Shown in pieces: positions 53,074 through 62,407 of a DNA stretch of 64,000 nt (the first letter of the stretch is position 1; every line of letters begins with the position of its first letter). The notes under the pieces are model-generated. The model did no database searches. It was not told the origin of the DNA and saw nothing but the letters and a program-made list of their open reading frames with translations. Origin of the DNA: UBA4582 sp002389265 (GTDB lineage: Bacteria > Pseudomonadota > Gammaproteobacteria > Pseudomonadales > Azotimanducaceae); contig CALSRT010000002.1 of NCBI GenBank assembly GCA_943788825.1, positions 620,001 through 684,000 on the forward strand, written 5' to 3'. Both the position numbers and the translations under genes were made by a program.

Positions 53074-53991
53074 ATGCCATGGAAGGCGTCTAAGTGTTAT
53101 CGAATACTATCAATGATTCTAGTGTACCTCTCATTCGGATCGACAACTGCCTATGCATCTGTCGAAATTCATGAAGTGCAGGTACTTAATGATGCCAGTG
53201 ATCAGCCAGTTTCCTTGGTGATCTACGGTACAGATTTCGGCACTGTTAGTGCTGGTGGTCCCGGCGTTGGCACGCCGGTTGTGTATATCGGCACTCAAGT
53301 GCCGGCACTGACGATTGCTAGTGACCAAAGCGCCTGTATTCCGTCGTTGAATCCACCGCCCCTCGACCAAACGGGCATGGACTGTGTGGTAACTGACTTG
53401 CCGTATTTAATTCCCAATGGCGATTATCTTCTGTGGCTAGAGGGCGAGGTGCCTGATGCCTCTTGTGATGTTAATGGCAAACCGACGGAATTAACGTTCA
53501 TCTATAGCGCCGGTTATAACTGTGCGAATTCAACCTATTATCCCTATGGTGATGAGACGAAGCATGAGTGTGTAGACTCCGGCAGCATGGTGGAGCCGGT
53601 TGATTTTGTGCTGACGGGTAAAGATGCTCCCAAATTCATTATGGTACCTGATAGCGATATCTCGTTTGGAGATTCAGTGACGGTTATGTCAACGACTGTG
53701 GGTGCCAATTTATCGAACAATTTAGATATTGAGATTCGCGACGGTGGAAGTCTGATTGAGTTTGTTTCGGTTCATGCTTCATGTTCAAGCCCTCTTGAAA
53801 CTGGAGACTATATTGGTTCGTTGTACCTTGATAAATTTGTCGCGGTAGGTTCTGGTTCTGTAAGGGGTCACTATGACCTGACCATCGGGGCGATTGGTCC
53901 AATGGGTCCAGAGGGTGACGCTGGCCCACAAGGTGATAAAGGTGATAAAGGTGATAAAGGTGATCAAGGCGACCAGGCAAGATTGGTGTGA
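53074..53991 (+). CDS. Exported collagen-like protein (frame broken inside the Gly-X-Y region)
   Basis: The protein has a signal peptide (MPWKASKCYRILSMILVYL, ending near TTAYA). An IPT/TIG-like domain follows (VQVLNDASDQPVSLVIYGTDF), then a cysteine-containing beta region, then a short collagen-like region with GPEGDAGPQGDKGDKGDKG. The start at 53074 has GAGGA upstream. The frame ends at 53991 after one base is lost near 53976 (CAGGCAAG where sister repeats read CAGGGCAAG). Gly-X-Y repeats continue in the other frame to 54140. The protein is probably a surface filament or adhesin. Confidence 0.8.
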   Translation: MPWKASKCYRILSMILVYLSFGSTTAYASVEIHEVQVLNDASDQPVSLVIYGTDFGTVSAGGPGVGTPVVYIGTQVPALTIASDQSACIPSLNPPPLDQTGMDCVVTDLPYLIPNGDYLLWLEGEVPDASCDVNGKPTELTFIYSAGYNCANSTYYPYGDETKHECVDSGSMVEPVDFVLTGKDAPKFIMVPDSDISFGDSVTVMSTTVGANLSNNLDIEIRDGGSLIEFVSVHASCSSPLETGDYIGSLYLDKFVAVGSGSVRGHYDLTIGAIGPMGPEGDAGPQGDKGDKGDKGDQGDQARLV

Positions 53992-54140
53992 CTGGTGATA
54001 CGGGCGCTCAAGGCGTTCAGGGCAAGATCGGTGTGACTGGTGATGTCGGCGCCCAGGGTGATAAAGGTGACAAAGGTGATACTGGTGCTCAAGGCGTTCA
54101 GGGCAAGATTGGTGTAACTGGTGATGTCGGCGGCTTATAA
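53992..54140 (+). pseudogene. Out-of-frame continuation of the collagen-like repeats
   Basis: Starting at the GGCAAGATT near 53977, a shifted frame reads GKIGVTGDTGAQGVQ and repeats GKIGVTGDVG twice more, ending GGL then TAA at 54140. This is about 55 codons of perfect Gly-X-Y, so the break upstream is recent or artificial. Confidence 0.75.
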
Positions 54141-54777
54141 AATGATAAATTGAGGCTAGACTTGCTGGGAACTGGCTCTACTATCTCCGCCGGCTTGACC
54201 CGTATCGCAGGTGACCTATAGTGGAATTAACTGCGAGGAACAGCAGATCGTTCATTGCTGTATCAGTAGGGCGGGTCTGCGGATCATAGATCAATTTACA
54301 CTGCGGTGTATTAGACCCGCTGTTCGATAGACTTGCTTTGATCATGGTCAGGTTGTGTGACCCTTAGCCGGATTGTGTCATTCAGATGCATTTACTTGTT
54401 TGGCTATAGATCCCCAATCTCAACTCATTCAGCGCGCATGTTCAGGAATTTGGAGCGACCATCGATGATGCGGTGACGAATGCCCACTAGTCATGGAGTG
54501 TGAAATAAGCAATGATTTAGTGTTGCTTTGAAACCTGATAAAGCGCGGCAGGTGAGTTTTGGGTGATCTGCTAGCTAGCGACTACCCTGGCGTAAGCCCG
54601 TTAGGTTTTGCCTGTGCCACCAGGTTGCTGTTGCTGGTGTTGGCTGATCAAAAGTGTCGCTGTGGGGGTGTCTCGGGGCTGATATGAGCAAACGTGTTGT
54701 CCGGTAATTGCTGCCATTTGTATAGAGCGCGGCCCTGCCGATGGGGCGGGCCGTCAACCTATATTCTAGCGAAATTT
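54141..54777. other. Non-coding stretch
   Basis: About 640 bp lie between the collagen-like gene and the LLM oxidoreductase. Short open frames have no protein features; I see nothing recognisable. Confidence 0.4.
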
Positions 54778-55617
54778 CTAGCGAAATTGTTCGGCGAGTT
54801 TCGCCAATTCGTCGAGGCGAGTCAGGACCTCGGCCGGCGTTCCCTGAGGCAGACCAAAGATCAGCTCGGTAAATCCTTGGTCGAGTCTGCCGGCCAACTG
54901 TTCCGGGTTAGTGGGCGCGCCAAACAACGCAAGGGTGACTGAGTCGACGGGCCTGCCGCGCTTTTCGCAGGCTGCCTGTAGATTTTCCATGCCACCATGA
55001 CCGGCGCCGCCAATGGGCATCCAGCCGTCACAATAATCAGCGACCCGATCGAACACCCATTTTGAATTAGCGCCCATCCATACTGGCGGACCACCGACTT
55101 GAAGGGGTTTGGGCCAGGACCAGATAGGGTCGAAGTCAACAAAATCACCGTGATATTCCGCTTCGTCCTGGGTCCAGATGGCTTTCATCGCGAGAATTTT
55201 CTCGCGAACAATTTTCCAGCGATGCTGGTAGCTAGCGCCGTGGTTCGCCATTTCTTCGACATTCCATCCAGCACCAATGCCGAGGACAAACCGGCCGCCG
55301 GATATAACGTCAAGAGATGCACATTCTTTGGCTAGAATAATAGGGTCTCGCTCTATCACCAGACAAATACCAGTGCCGAGTTTGATTCGGGTCGTGACCG
55401 CCGCCGCTGCAGCTAGCGCCGTGAAGGGGTCATGAGTGCGCCAGTACCATTCAGGTAAAGGCGTGCCGCCTGGGAAGGGTGTAGTGCGTGCCACCGGTAT
55501 GTGGGTGTGCTCGGGAAAGAACAGCGAATCGAGCCCCCGTTCTTCTACAGCGCGTGCAAGCTCAATGGGCTGGAGGGTTTGATCGGTCGGAAAAATCTGT
55601 ACGCCAAAATTCGCCAT
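54778..55617 (-). CDS. LLM class (luciferase-like, TIGR03619-type) oxidoreductase
   Basis: The 279-residue TIM-barrel protein of the luciferase-like monooxygenase family shows LARAVEERGLDSLFFPEHTHIP and TRIKLGTGICLVIERDP, then SGGRFVLGIGAGWNVEEM. These are typical of the F420-dependent-annotated subgroup. The cofactor could be FMN or F420 and cannot be decided from sequence alone. It stands alone, with no reductase partner nearby. Confidence 0.88.
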   Translation of the reverse strand: MANFGVQIFPTDQTLQPIELARAVEERGLDSLFFPEHTHIPVARTTPFPGGTPLPEWYWRTHDPFTALAAAAAVTTRIKLGTGICLVIERDPIILAKECASLDVISGGRFVLGIGAGWNVEEMANHGASYQHRWKIVREKILAMKAIWTQDEAEYHGDFVDFDPIWSWPKPLQVGGPPVWMGANSKWVFDRVADYCDGWMPIGGAGHGGMENLQAACEKRGRPVDSVTLALFGAPTNPEQLAGRLDQGFTELIFGLPQGTPAEVLTRLDELAKLAEQFR

Positions 55618-55764
55618 GTTGATGATCCTTCGAAAGATTATGAATCATAGTACTCTGGTTTTTCTGGCAGGCCAATGGCGCTAAGCATGCTTGAACCTCT
55701 GGCACTTTCGGGGTCGAAGGCTAGCATAGAGCGAGGGCGGCACAGGCGTTTGAGATGGGTTTCT

Positions 55765-56439
55765 CTAGTCCAAGTTGCCTTTCAGGGCGGTGATAAAATC
55801 AGGGTCCTGCAATTCCAGCCTGTGTTTCAGTCGCTCGCGCGCGCGAAAGATGATTCGATCGAAATGAGATGTGGTCAGGGCCAATGCTTCACACGTGGCC
55901 AACTTGGTTTCATCGTGGATATAGGCTCGGCGCAATATTTCTCGGTCGCGCTCGACCCGCAATGTGCCAATTAGGACAAGGAGCAAGCGCCGTTGCTCTG
56001 CTCTGAGGAATTGCTGCTCGGTATCCATAGGATTTTGATGTTCTGCTAGAGGCTCAAATAAACCGGGCTGGTTTGCTGGCCGTCGCAGCCAGCTATAGTA
56101 AGAGAACTTTGCGGTCTGATACACGAATCGATCAAGAAATTGAGGTTGCTCGATGCTTTTGTTGCGCAGTCGCAGTAACACCGTCAGGAGCGCGTCGTGA
56201 GCGATATCCTCAGCGTGGCTGGTATTGTGGATATAGCGCGCCAAGTGGCGTTTCACGCCCGCATAATAGCGCTGGAAAAACACGGCCTCCATGGGTCGGT
56301 CGCCGCGCCGGATGTTGGCGACGATGGCTAATGGTGAAATAGCGGAGTCGAGATCTGTTTGGCTAGAAAATTCCGGTCGCGCTTGAGTGACCGGATCAAC
56401 AGCGGGTTTGACGATTTTGGTAGACGCAAGCTTGGCCAT
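55765..56439 (-). CDS. ECF-type sigma-70 family factor
   Basis: The 224-residue protein has region 2 (FFQRYYAGVKRHLARYI, then HAEDIAHDALLTVLLRL) and region 4 (LRVERDREILRRAYIHDETK and a helix-turn-helix near TTSHFDRIIFRARERLKHR). Its N-terminal 40 residues are an unconserved extension. No anti-sigma gene is adjacent. An inverted repeat (56506-56548) lies upstream and may be part of its control region. Confidence 0.82.
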   Translation of the reverse strand: MAKLASTKIVKPAVDPVTQARPEFSSQTDLDSAISPLAIVANIRRGDRPMEAVFFQRYYAGVKRHLARYIHNTSHAEDIAHDALLTVLLRLRNKSIEQPQFLDRFVYQTAKFSYYSWLRRPANQPGLFEPLAEHQNPMDTEQQFLRAEQRRLLLVLIGTLRVERDREILRRAYIHDETKLATCEALALTTSHFDRIIFRARERLKHRLELQDPDFITALKGNLD

Positions 56440-56505
56440 TAAACCTTTGAAACGGACTGACGGAGTTGACGGTTATTTAGGCAGGGCTGACCGTGAACAA
56501 CAATG

Positions 56506-56556
56506 GGCTAAAGGTTTAGATTTCGGCTTGCTCGCCTAAACCTTTGGCTATTTTTT
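56506..56556 (+). terminator. Inverted repeat with T-run
   Basis: CTAAAGGTTTAG (56508-56519) pairs with CTAAACCTTT (56536-56545), followed by ATTTTTT. It has a terminator shape on the plus strand, but no plus-strand gene lies upstream. It may instead be an operator in the sigma/beta-CASP divergent region. Confidence 0.4.
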
Positions 56557-56719
56557 GCCAATGTTAGCGTTGCCCCGTGTTTTTCATTGATCTGTTGCAG
56601 TCTGCCGGCTTGAAATTCCGGCTAAGCTGGCTATTTTCATAGCGTCTTCTGCGGCTGTCTGTGAGCAAATTGAGAAGCAGTTGGGGCATCATTGAGCTAG
56701 GTCACGGACACCGAAATTT

Positions 56720-58123
56720 ATGCCAAGTTTGACGTTTTATGGTGCAGCACAAGAAGTGACAGGATCTTGTCATTTGTTGGAATCAGCGGGAGAGTATCGA
56801 TTCTTGCTTGAGTGCGGTATGCACCAGGGCGGTGACGATATTCGGCGCATCAAATCGGAAAAGTTCAAGTTCAATCCCCGTACAATTGACGCTGTTATTC
56901 TTTCCCATGCTCACTTGGATCATTCGGGTTTGTTGCCGAGGCTAGTGCGGCAGGGCTTTTCCGGGCCGATTTTCTGTACGGCTGCCACTGCCGATCTGTT
57001 AGCCATTCTGTTGCGGGATTCTTATGGGCTGTATCGGCGAGATCTGGAACATGAAAATCTGCGGCGGGTTCGGCGGGGTAAGAAGCCCATCGAAGAAGTT
57101 TATGATGAACATGATGTCGATCAGGTGCTGGCCCTGTGTGAGCAGGCTGAATATGGCCAAGGCCTGCGACTCAACAGCTCTGCGTTTCTGACTTTTCATG
57201 ATGCGGGACACATTCTGGGTTCGTCTATCGTTGAGCTCAAGCTCGAGGACTATGGAAAGACCAAGACGCTGGTTTTTTCTGGTGACCTTGGTAATAGTGA
57301 TTCGGTGCTAATGCGACCACCGGCGAATTTGGCCGAAGCCGATGTGGTCTTGATGGAAGGTACCTACGGTAATCGTAATCACCGTTCCATGGACGCTACC
57401 ATCGAGCAACTTAGTCAAGTCTTGGCTGATACCTGGGCGCGGCATGGCAATGTCATGATTCCGTCATTTGCCGTCGGCCGAACTCAGGAGATTCTGTTTT
57501 ATTTGGGCCGCCTGCATCGCGAGGGTAAACTGGACAATTGGCGAGTCTATCTCGACAGTCCCATGGCGATTGAGGTGACGGGCGTCTACAATGAATGGCT
57601 GGCGTTGCTGGATGAGGCGGACGTCAGGGAGCTCAGAGAGACGGACCGAGAATCATTCCAACGTTTTCTGCCAAGCCTGACCCTAAGCCAGTCCAGCGAA
57701 GATTCTATGGCCATCAATAAAGTCTCTTCTGGCGCGATCATTATCGCCGGTAGTGGCATGTGTACTGGCGGTAGGATTCGCCATCACATCAAGCATCGCA
57801 TCTGGCAAGAGCGCAACACCATGATCTTCATTGGCTACCAGGCGCAGGGAACCCTCGGGCGAATTATCGTAGATGGCGCACCGCACATCAAACTCTACAA
57901 AGATGAATACGCTGTGAAGGCCCGAATTGAAACGCTGGGAGGGTTTTCCGCCCATGCGGGTCAGAGCCAATTAATGACGTGGTACAAAGGCTTTGGCAAT
58001 AGCCCGCGGTTGGTGCTGGTACATGGTGAGCTTGAAGCGCTGCAAGCCCTGGCCGGAAAGTTTGATGCTGAATGTGGGGTCAGCGCGTTGATTCCTGAGC
58101 TTGGCGAATCTGTTGCGTTTTAA
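56720..58123 (+). CDS. MBL-fold beta-CASP RNA-processing nuclease-like protein
   Basis: The 467-residue protein has the zinc motif SHAHLDHSGLLP (about 59-70), the second-domain FSGDLG with metal Asp, a beta-CASP insertion with MIPSFAVGRTQEILF, and the C-terminal GGFSAHAGQSQL. This is the layout of bacterial homologues of CPSF73/Ysh1. The likely role is RNA cleavage. It is divergent from the sigma factor gene, with a 280-bp gap. Confidence 0.9.
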   Translation: MPSLTFYGAAQEVTGSCHLLESAGEYRFLLECGMHQGGDDIRRIKSEKFKFNPRTIDAVILSHAHLDHSGLLPRLVRQGFSGPIFCTAATADLLAILLRDSYGLYRRDLEHENLRRVRRGKKPIEEVYDEHDVDQVLALCEQAEYGQGLRLNSSAFLTFHDAGHILGSSIVELKLEDYGKTKTLVFSGDLGNSDSVLMRPPANLAEADVVLMEGTYGNRNHRSMDATIEQLSQVLADTWARHGNVMIPSFAVGRTQEILFYLGRLHREGKLDNWRVYLDSPMAIEVTGVYNEWLALLDEADVRELRETDRESFQRFLPSLTLSQSSEDSMAINKVSSGAIIIAGSGMCTGGRIRHHIKHRIWQERNTMIFIGYQAQGTLGRIIVDGAPHIKLYKDEYAVKARIETLGGFSAHAGQSQLMTWYKGFGNSPRLVLVHGELEALQALAGKFDAECGVSALIPELGESVAF

Positions 58124-58194
58124 TATTAGCGGCTTGTTATCGGCGCATTAACGCAACCTGTAAGGTATCCGCTTCAGCGCCCTTGCTTGTGCGA

Positions 58195-59133
58195 CTACTG
58201 ATTGCCGGGCCGGCGCGCGTCGGCAGCCGAGTAACGTTCGCTGTTGTTCTGAATATAGTCTCTGACAATACTCCATGCCTCATCTGCGGAGTCGACAAAT
58301 TGGATTAAATCCCGATCAGCGGGGCTGATCATGCCTTCGTCCACTAACAGGTCAAAATTCAACAAGGATTCCCAGTAATCACGATCGAAGGCAATGATCG
58401 GCAGGGCTTTAATTTTATGTGTCTGAATCAAGGTTAGTGTTTCAAACAGCTCGTCAAGGGTGCCAAAGCCGCCGGGAAAGATGATCAATGCTTGAGCACG
58501 CAGTAAAAAATGCATCTTACGGATCGCAAAATAATGAAATTGGAAACACAGTGCTGGCGTAATATAGTCGTTGGGTTTTTGTTCCTGGGGTAGGGTGATA
58601 TTCAATCCGATGGATTCTCCGCCGGCGTCGGCGGCACCTCGGTTCGCGGCCTCCATGATGCCTGGACCGCCGCCAGTAATAATATGCAGACGGGGTAGAT
58701 TGCGCGCGCAGGATTCCCGCGTAATTTTTTCAGCGAGCAAGCGCGCCTCATTGTAATAACGCACTCTTTTGGCAGTTCGCAAAGCTTGACGTTGCTCGGT
58801 CAGTAGCTGTTCATCCGCAGGGTTGGCTTGCAATCGTTCGGCAATGCCGCGGAGCATTTCCGCGGCAACTTCCGGTGACAAGATTCGGGCACTACCGAAG
58901 ATCACAATAGTATGATTAATGTCATGTTCGTTGAGGGTGAGTTCGGGCTTAGATAACTCTAGTAATAGTCGCACCGGGCGCATTTCATCGGTAAGAATGA
59001 AGTCATCGTCGGCATAGGCGAGGCGATAGGATGGTGAGCTGGACTGGGGTGTCGCCAATTGGGTTTCGCGAGTGTGCTTAACATCCTCTGCGGCACTGGG
59101 GAATGGTTTTTTGGGCTTATTGATCGAGTTCAA
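58195..59133 (-). CDS. LOG family protein (TIGR00730)
   Basis: The 312-residue protein carries the LOG signature PGGFGTLDELFE (near 220-231), and GGGPGIMEAANRGAADAGG for phosphate binding. Length exceeds the usual 190-200 residues because of an N-terminal extension of about 85 residues. The family cleaves nucleoside 5'-monophosphates to base and ribose phosphate. It lies 48 bp after the end of the extended mscS frame on the same strand. Confidence 0.9.
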   Translation of the reverse strand: MNSINKPKKPFPSAAEDVKHTRETQLATPQSSSPSYRLAYADDDFILTDEMRPVRLLLELSKPELTLNEHDINHTIVIFGSARILSPEVAAEMLRGIAERLQANPADEQLLTEQRQALRTAKRVRYYNEARLLAEKITRESCARNLPRLHIITGGGPGIMEAANRGAADAGGESIGLNITLPQEQKPNDYITPALCFQFHYFAIRKMHFLLRAQALIIFPGGFGTLDELFETLTLIQTHKIKALPIIAFDRDYWESLLNFDLLVDEGMISPADRDLIQFVDSADEAWSIVRDYIQNNSERYSAADARRPGNQ

Positions 59134-59180
59134 CTTGATGACCTTTCTGGTTGCTGTGAGCGAATGTTTGATTTTTTGCT

Positions 59181-59288
59181 TCAGGTTTCATCGGTTTCCG
59201 GTTGTTTGGATATCTGCGCCAGCTCAGCCTCCAGTTGTGCTACTAAAGCCTCAATGCCAGCCTTTGCGTCAGGTTCCAGGCCCGCCGT
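59181..59288 (-). other. In-frame coding continuation after the mscS stop
   Basis: After the TAG at 59291-59289 the same frame stays open for 35 codons. It encodes a plausible helical tail (GLEPDAKAGIEALVAQLEAE) and ends at TGA (59183-59181). The composition is clearly protein-like, so the TAG probably interrupts a longer original protein. Confidence 0.6.
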
Positions 59289-60224
59289 CTATTTTAGGTG
59301 ATTCGTGAGCTTTTCAATTTCGCGGTTAAAATTCTGTTGATGCAACTCGTTAGCTTGGGCGCGATCAGCTTTGTCGAAGGCGATATCCTCGGCGGCCAAT
59401 TGTGCCGGTGCAGCTGTCAGTCTGGTGTCTGCAGGTATCTGCTTCATATGCAGGGGCTGGTTAATATGCCGGGTCACCGTGGGCGTCATAATCTCTATCT
59501 GACTCCGGTGCAGGCTGTCGAGCACGCACTGATTGAGCTTTGAGCGGCTAGAGAGCAGCGTTTTGACATCAAGCAGCATACCGCTGACGCGATAGCAGAC
59601 AGAGATATCGTCCAAGCCTAGAATCTGTACATAAGGATCGTCGAGTTCAGCCGCGCGGGCGGCGAGGAGCAGCAGCGGTTCAATCTTGGCGTGATGAGTG
59701 TCATAGCCCAGAGACAAGGTGCTGGAAATAATCACGCCCGAGCGACGGGTGACTTTGACAGGGGTCAGAACAAACAGGCTGTTCGGCATGGATACGAGCT
59801 CGCGGTTCTCGGTCTGGATTTCGGTATCGAACAGTCCACGTTCCGAGACCTTACCGAAGGAGTCGCGGACGGTGACGAAATCCCCGATATTAAAAGGCTT
59901 GGTTACGCGCAAGGTAATGGCTGCCATAAAGTTGGTGACAAAGGAGGTGGATGAAAAGGCAATCACGGCGAATATTCCGAGACCGATGATGCTGAGAGTT
60001 TGATTTCGAGTGCCTTCTGTCAGCGGTGCGACTATCACGACCAGAATGATCACGGCCACCGTACCCAACAGCATGATAATTTGACGTGGCAAGCGTGTTT
60101 CGCTGCCAAGATTCGGTTCGCGCGCGATCAGCCAATAATGCGCCAGCCTGAGGCTCCGGACTGGCAGGACGAGGCTGGCGAGCAGTGGCATAAAGGCGTC
60201 AAAAAAACTCCCTGTTATGGTCAT
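59289..60224 (-). CDS. Mechanosensitive channel (MscS) family protein, probably truncated by TAG
   Basis: The 311-residue protein has two to three N-terminal membrane segments and the MscS pore helix region (FSSTSFVTNFMAAITL). The conserved beta domain follows (KPFNIGDFVTVRDSFGKVSERGLFDT), then MPNSLF. It opens under membrane tension to release solutes. It stops at an amber codon in a region of continuing coding character. The channel core is complete, so the shortened protein may still work. Confidence 0.85.
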   Translation of the reverse strand: MTITGSFFDAFMPLLASLVLPVRSLRLAHYWLIAREPNLGSETRLPRQIIMLLGTVAVIILVVIVAPLTEGTRNQTLSIIGLGIFAVIAFSSTSFVTNFMAAITLRVTKPFNIGDFVTVRDSFGKVSERGLFDTEIQTENRELVSMPNSLFVLTPVKVTRRSGVIISSTLSLGYDTHHAKIEPLLLLAARAAELDDPYVQILGLDDISVCYRVSGMLLDVKTLLSSRSKLNQCVLDSLHRSQIEIMTPTVTRHINQPLHMKQIPADTRLTAAPAQLAAEDIAFDKADRAQANELHQQNFNREIEKLTNHLK

Positions 60225-60425
60225 TTAAGGCTCCTTTAACCAGTGCTTATTGCCTGCGAATGCGCATCCTGATCCTTCGAGTATTGTATTGAATCGCGAC
60301 CGGTATAAACAGCCGTCAGCGACCAGCTGGCGATCCTCGACACTCGATGGCATCCCTAAACAGCTTGTCTTTGGCCTTCCAAAAATGTTTCACTTCGTCT
60401 TTCGCAATCTAGGAGGAACAAGCCC

Positions 60426-61457
60426 GTGGCGACATCCAATCACCAAGCCAGCACGCGACAGACGAATCGTGAAATTCACCTGGCGTCTCGCCCGGAAGGA
60501 CTACCCGCTGAGGCGAACTTTCGATTGGTGGAGAATCCTCTGCCAGCAACAGGCCCGGGCCAGGTCCTGATAAAAAATCTGTATATGTCAGTCGATCCTG
60601 CCATGCGGCCACCACTGACAAATGGGCAGACTAAACTCGATGAGGTCATGACCGCGGGTGCGCTCGGAAAAATCGTCGAGAGTCAGCTTGATGGTTACCC
60701 CGTGGGAACCTATGTGATGCACCGCGGCGGATTTCGTGAATGGTGCCTGTCAAATGGCCAGGGGCTGGAGGTTATTCAGCCAGAAAATGAACCCTTAACC
60801 GCCCACCTACATGTGCTGGGAACGACCGGATTGACGGCCTATGGCGGTTTGCTGGTCACCGGTGAGCTTAAGGCTGGTGAGAATGTATTTGTTTCAGCAG
60901 CGGCCGGGGCTGTAGGTAGTGTCGTCGGCCAAATTGCTAAGATCAAAGGCTGCCGGGTCGTGGGTAGCTGTGGATCCGATGAGAAAGCCAATTATCTGAC
61001 CCAGGAGTTGGGCTTTGATTACGCCTTCAATTACAAGACCAGTAATATTCGTAAAGAACTGCACGTGGCACTGCCGGAAGGTATTGATGTGTATTTTGAA
61101 AATGTTGGTGGTGCGCACTTGGATGCAGCTGTGGGTCAGATGCGCCCCTTAGGGCGTATTCCAGTCTGTGGCATGATCTCTGCGTACAACAATAAAGGCG
61201 CGCGCTCTGAAGGTGTGACGACACTGTCGAATATGATCTACAACCGGGTCACCATGAAGGGTTTTGTGGTGTACGAGTTCGATGGCATCCGCGCGCAATT
61301 TCTGGCGGACATGCGGGCCTGGATGGCTGCCGGTCTGATGAAGTACCAGGAAACGATTTTTGATGGTATTGAAAATGCGCCGGCGGCGTTCATCGGCCTG
61401 TTGCAAGGTGAAAACACTGGCAAAATGCTGGTCAAGTTGGGTGACGATGACGTGTAG
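60426..61457 (+). CDS. NADP-dependent MDR oxidoreductase (leukotriene B4 dehydrogenase-like)
   Basis: The 343-residue protein is a zinc-free medium-chain reductase. It shows YMSVDPAMRPP (about 51-61), the nucleotide-binding SAAAGAVGSVVGQIAKIKG and FENVGGAHLDAAVG. It resembles the prostaglandin reductase/curA branch, which reduces activated double bonds. The GTG start has AGGAGG 9 bp upstream. Confidence 0.9.
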   Translation: MATSNHQASTRQTNREIHLASRPEGLPAEANFRLVENPLPATGPGQVLIKNLYMSVDPAMRPPLTNGQTKLDEVMTAGALGKIVESQLDGYPVGTYVMHRGGFREWCLSNGQGLEVIQPENEPLTAHLHVLGTTGLTAYGGLLVTGELKAGENVFVSAAAGAVGSVVGQIAKIKGCRVVGSCGSDEKANYLTQELGFDYAFNYKTSNIRKELHVALPEGIDVYFENVGGAHLDAAVGQMRPLGRIPVCGMISAYNNKGARSEGVTTLSNMIYNRVTMKGFVVYEFDGIRAQFLADMRAWMAAGLMKYQETIFDGIENAPAAFIGLLQGENTGKMLVKLGDDDV

Positions 61458-61565
61458 TCTGAACTCGGCCTTAGCCCTGCCATGGCGGGCGAAGGCTTAA
61501 CCAAAATCATTCCCGCCAGCGACAAGCGCTGGAGCGATGCAACCTGTTGATGGAATAGACCACTT

Positions 61566-62405
61566 ATGAGTCCTACCTGTTTTGATGTCAGTATTGACAA
61601 TAATATTGCCCATATCCGCATGAACCGACCGGAAAAGCGTAATAGCATGAATGCCGAATTTTGGGATGAGCTGCCTGAGATCGTCAACGATATTGATGAC
61701 AACAGCAAAGCACGTGTCATTGTGATCTCATCCATAGGGCCCCATTTCAGCTCGGGTTTGGATATTGGCAGTTTCGTTGCCGGCGATAGTCAGGCGCCCA
61801 AAACGGATCCGAAGCAGAGTCGAAGTCATGGTGAGAGTTTCTATCGAATGGTGAAGCGTATGCAGAATACCTTCAGCTGCTTGGAAGAGTGCAGAATTCC
61901 GGTGCTTGTGGCCATCCAGGGGGGGTGTATCGGTGGTGGCATGGACTTTATCACCGCCTGCGACATCCGCTACGCTACAGAGGATGCCTTTTTCACGGTA
62001 TTCGAGGTGAAAATCGGCATGACCGCAGACGTGGGTACGTTTCCGCGGTTGGTGAAGCTCATTCCAGAAGGCATTGTGCGTGAATTGGCTTACACTGGGC
62101 GCCGAATGAGCGCTGCCGAGGCGCATCAGGCCGGTCTTGTGAATCGCGTATTTGCTGATCAGGACACCATGCTCGAGGCGGTCTTGGAGGTTGCCAACGA
62201 GATCGCTGCTAACGCACCGCTGGCGGTTTATGGCTCAAAGCGCATGATCAATTATTCGCGAGATCACTCGACAGCAGACAGCTTGGACTATATTGGCATC
62301 TGGAATGCGAGTTTCTTGCAGACCGACGAAATGGTAGAGGCGATCACCGCCAATAAAGAACAACGTGCCGGTGACTTTGCGGCCTTACCCAAGAAGAGGC
62401 GCTAA
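61566..62405 (+). CDS. Crotonase-family protein, dienoyl-CoA isomerase-like
   Basis: The 279-residue protein has the crotonase fold with oxyanion-hole segments HFSSGLDIGSF and QGGCIGGGMDFITACDIRYA. ADVGTFPRL provides an Asp at the position used by delta3,5-delta2,4-dienoyl-CoA isomerases. It probably acts on an unsaturated acyl-CoA. It follows the MDR gene by 108 bp and precedes a small conserved gene by 2 bp. Confidence 0.88.
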   Translation: MSPTCFDVSIDNNIAHIRMNRPEKRNSMNAEFWDELPEIVNDIDDNSKARVIVISSIGPHFSSGLDIGSFVAGDSQAPKTDPKQSRSHGESFYRMVKRMQNTFSCLEECRIPVLVAIQGGCIGGGMDFITACDIRYATEDAFFTVFEVKIGMTADVGTFPRLVKLIPEGIVRELAYTGRRMSAAEAHQAGLVNRVFADQDTMLEAVLEVANEIAANAPLAVYGSKRMINYSRDHSTADSLDYIGIWNASFLQTDEMVEAITANKEQRAGDFAALPKKRR

Positions 62406-62407
62406 AC

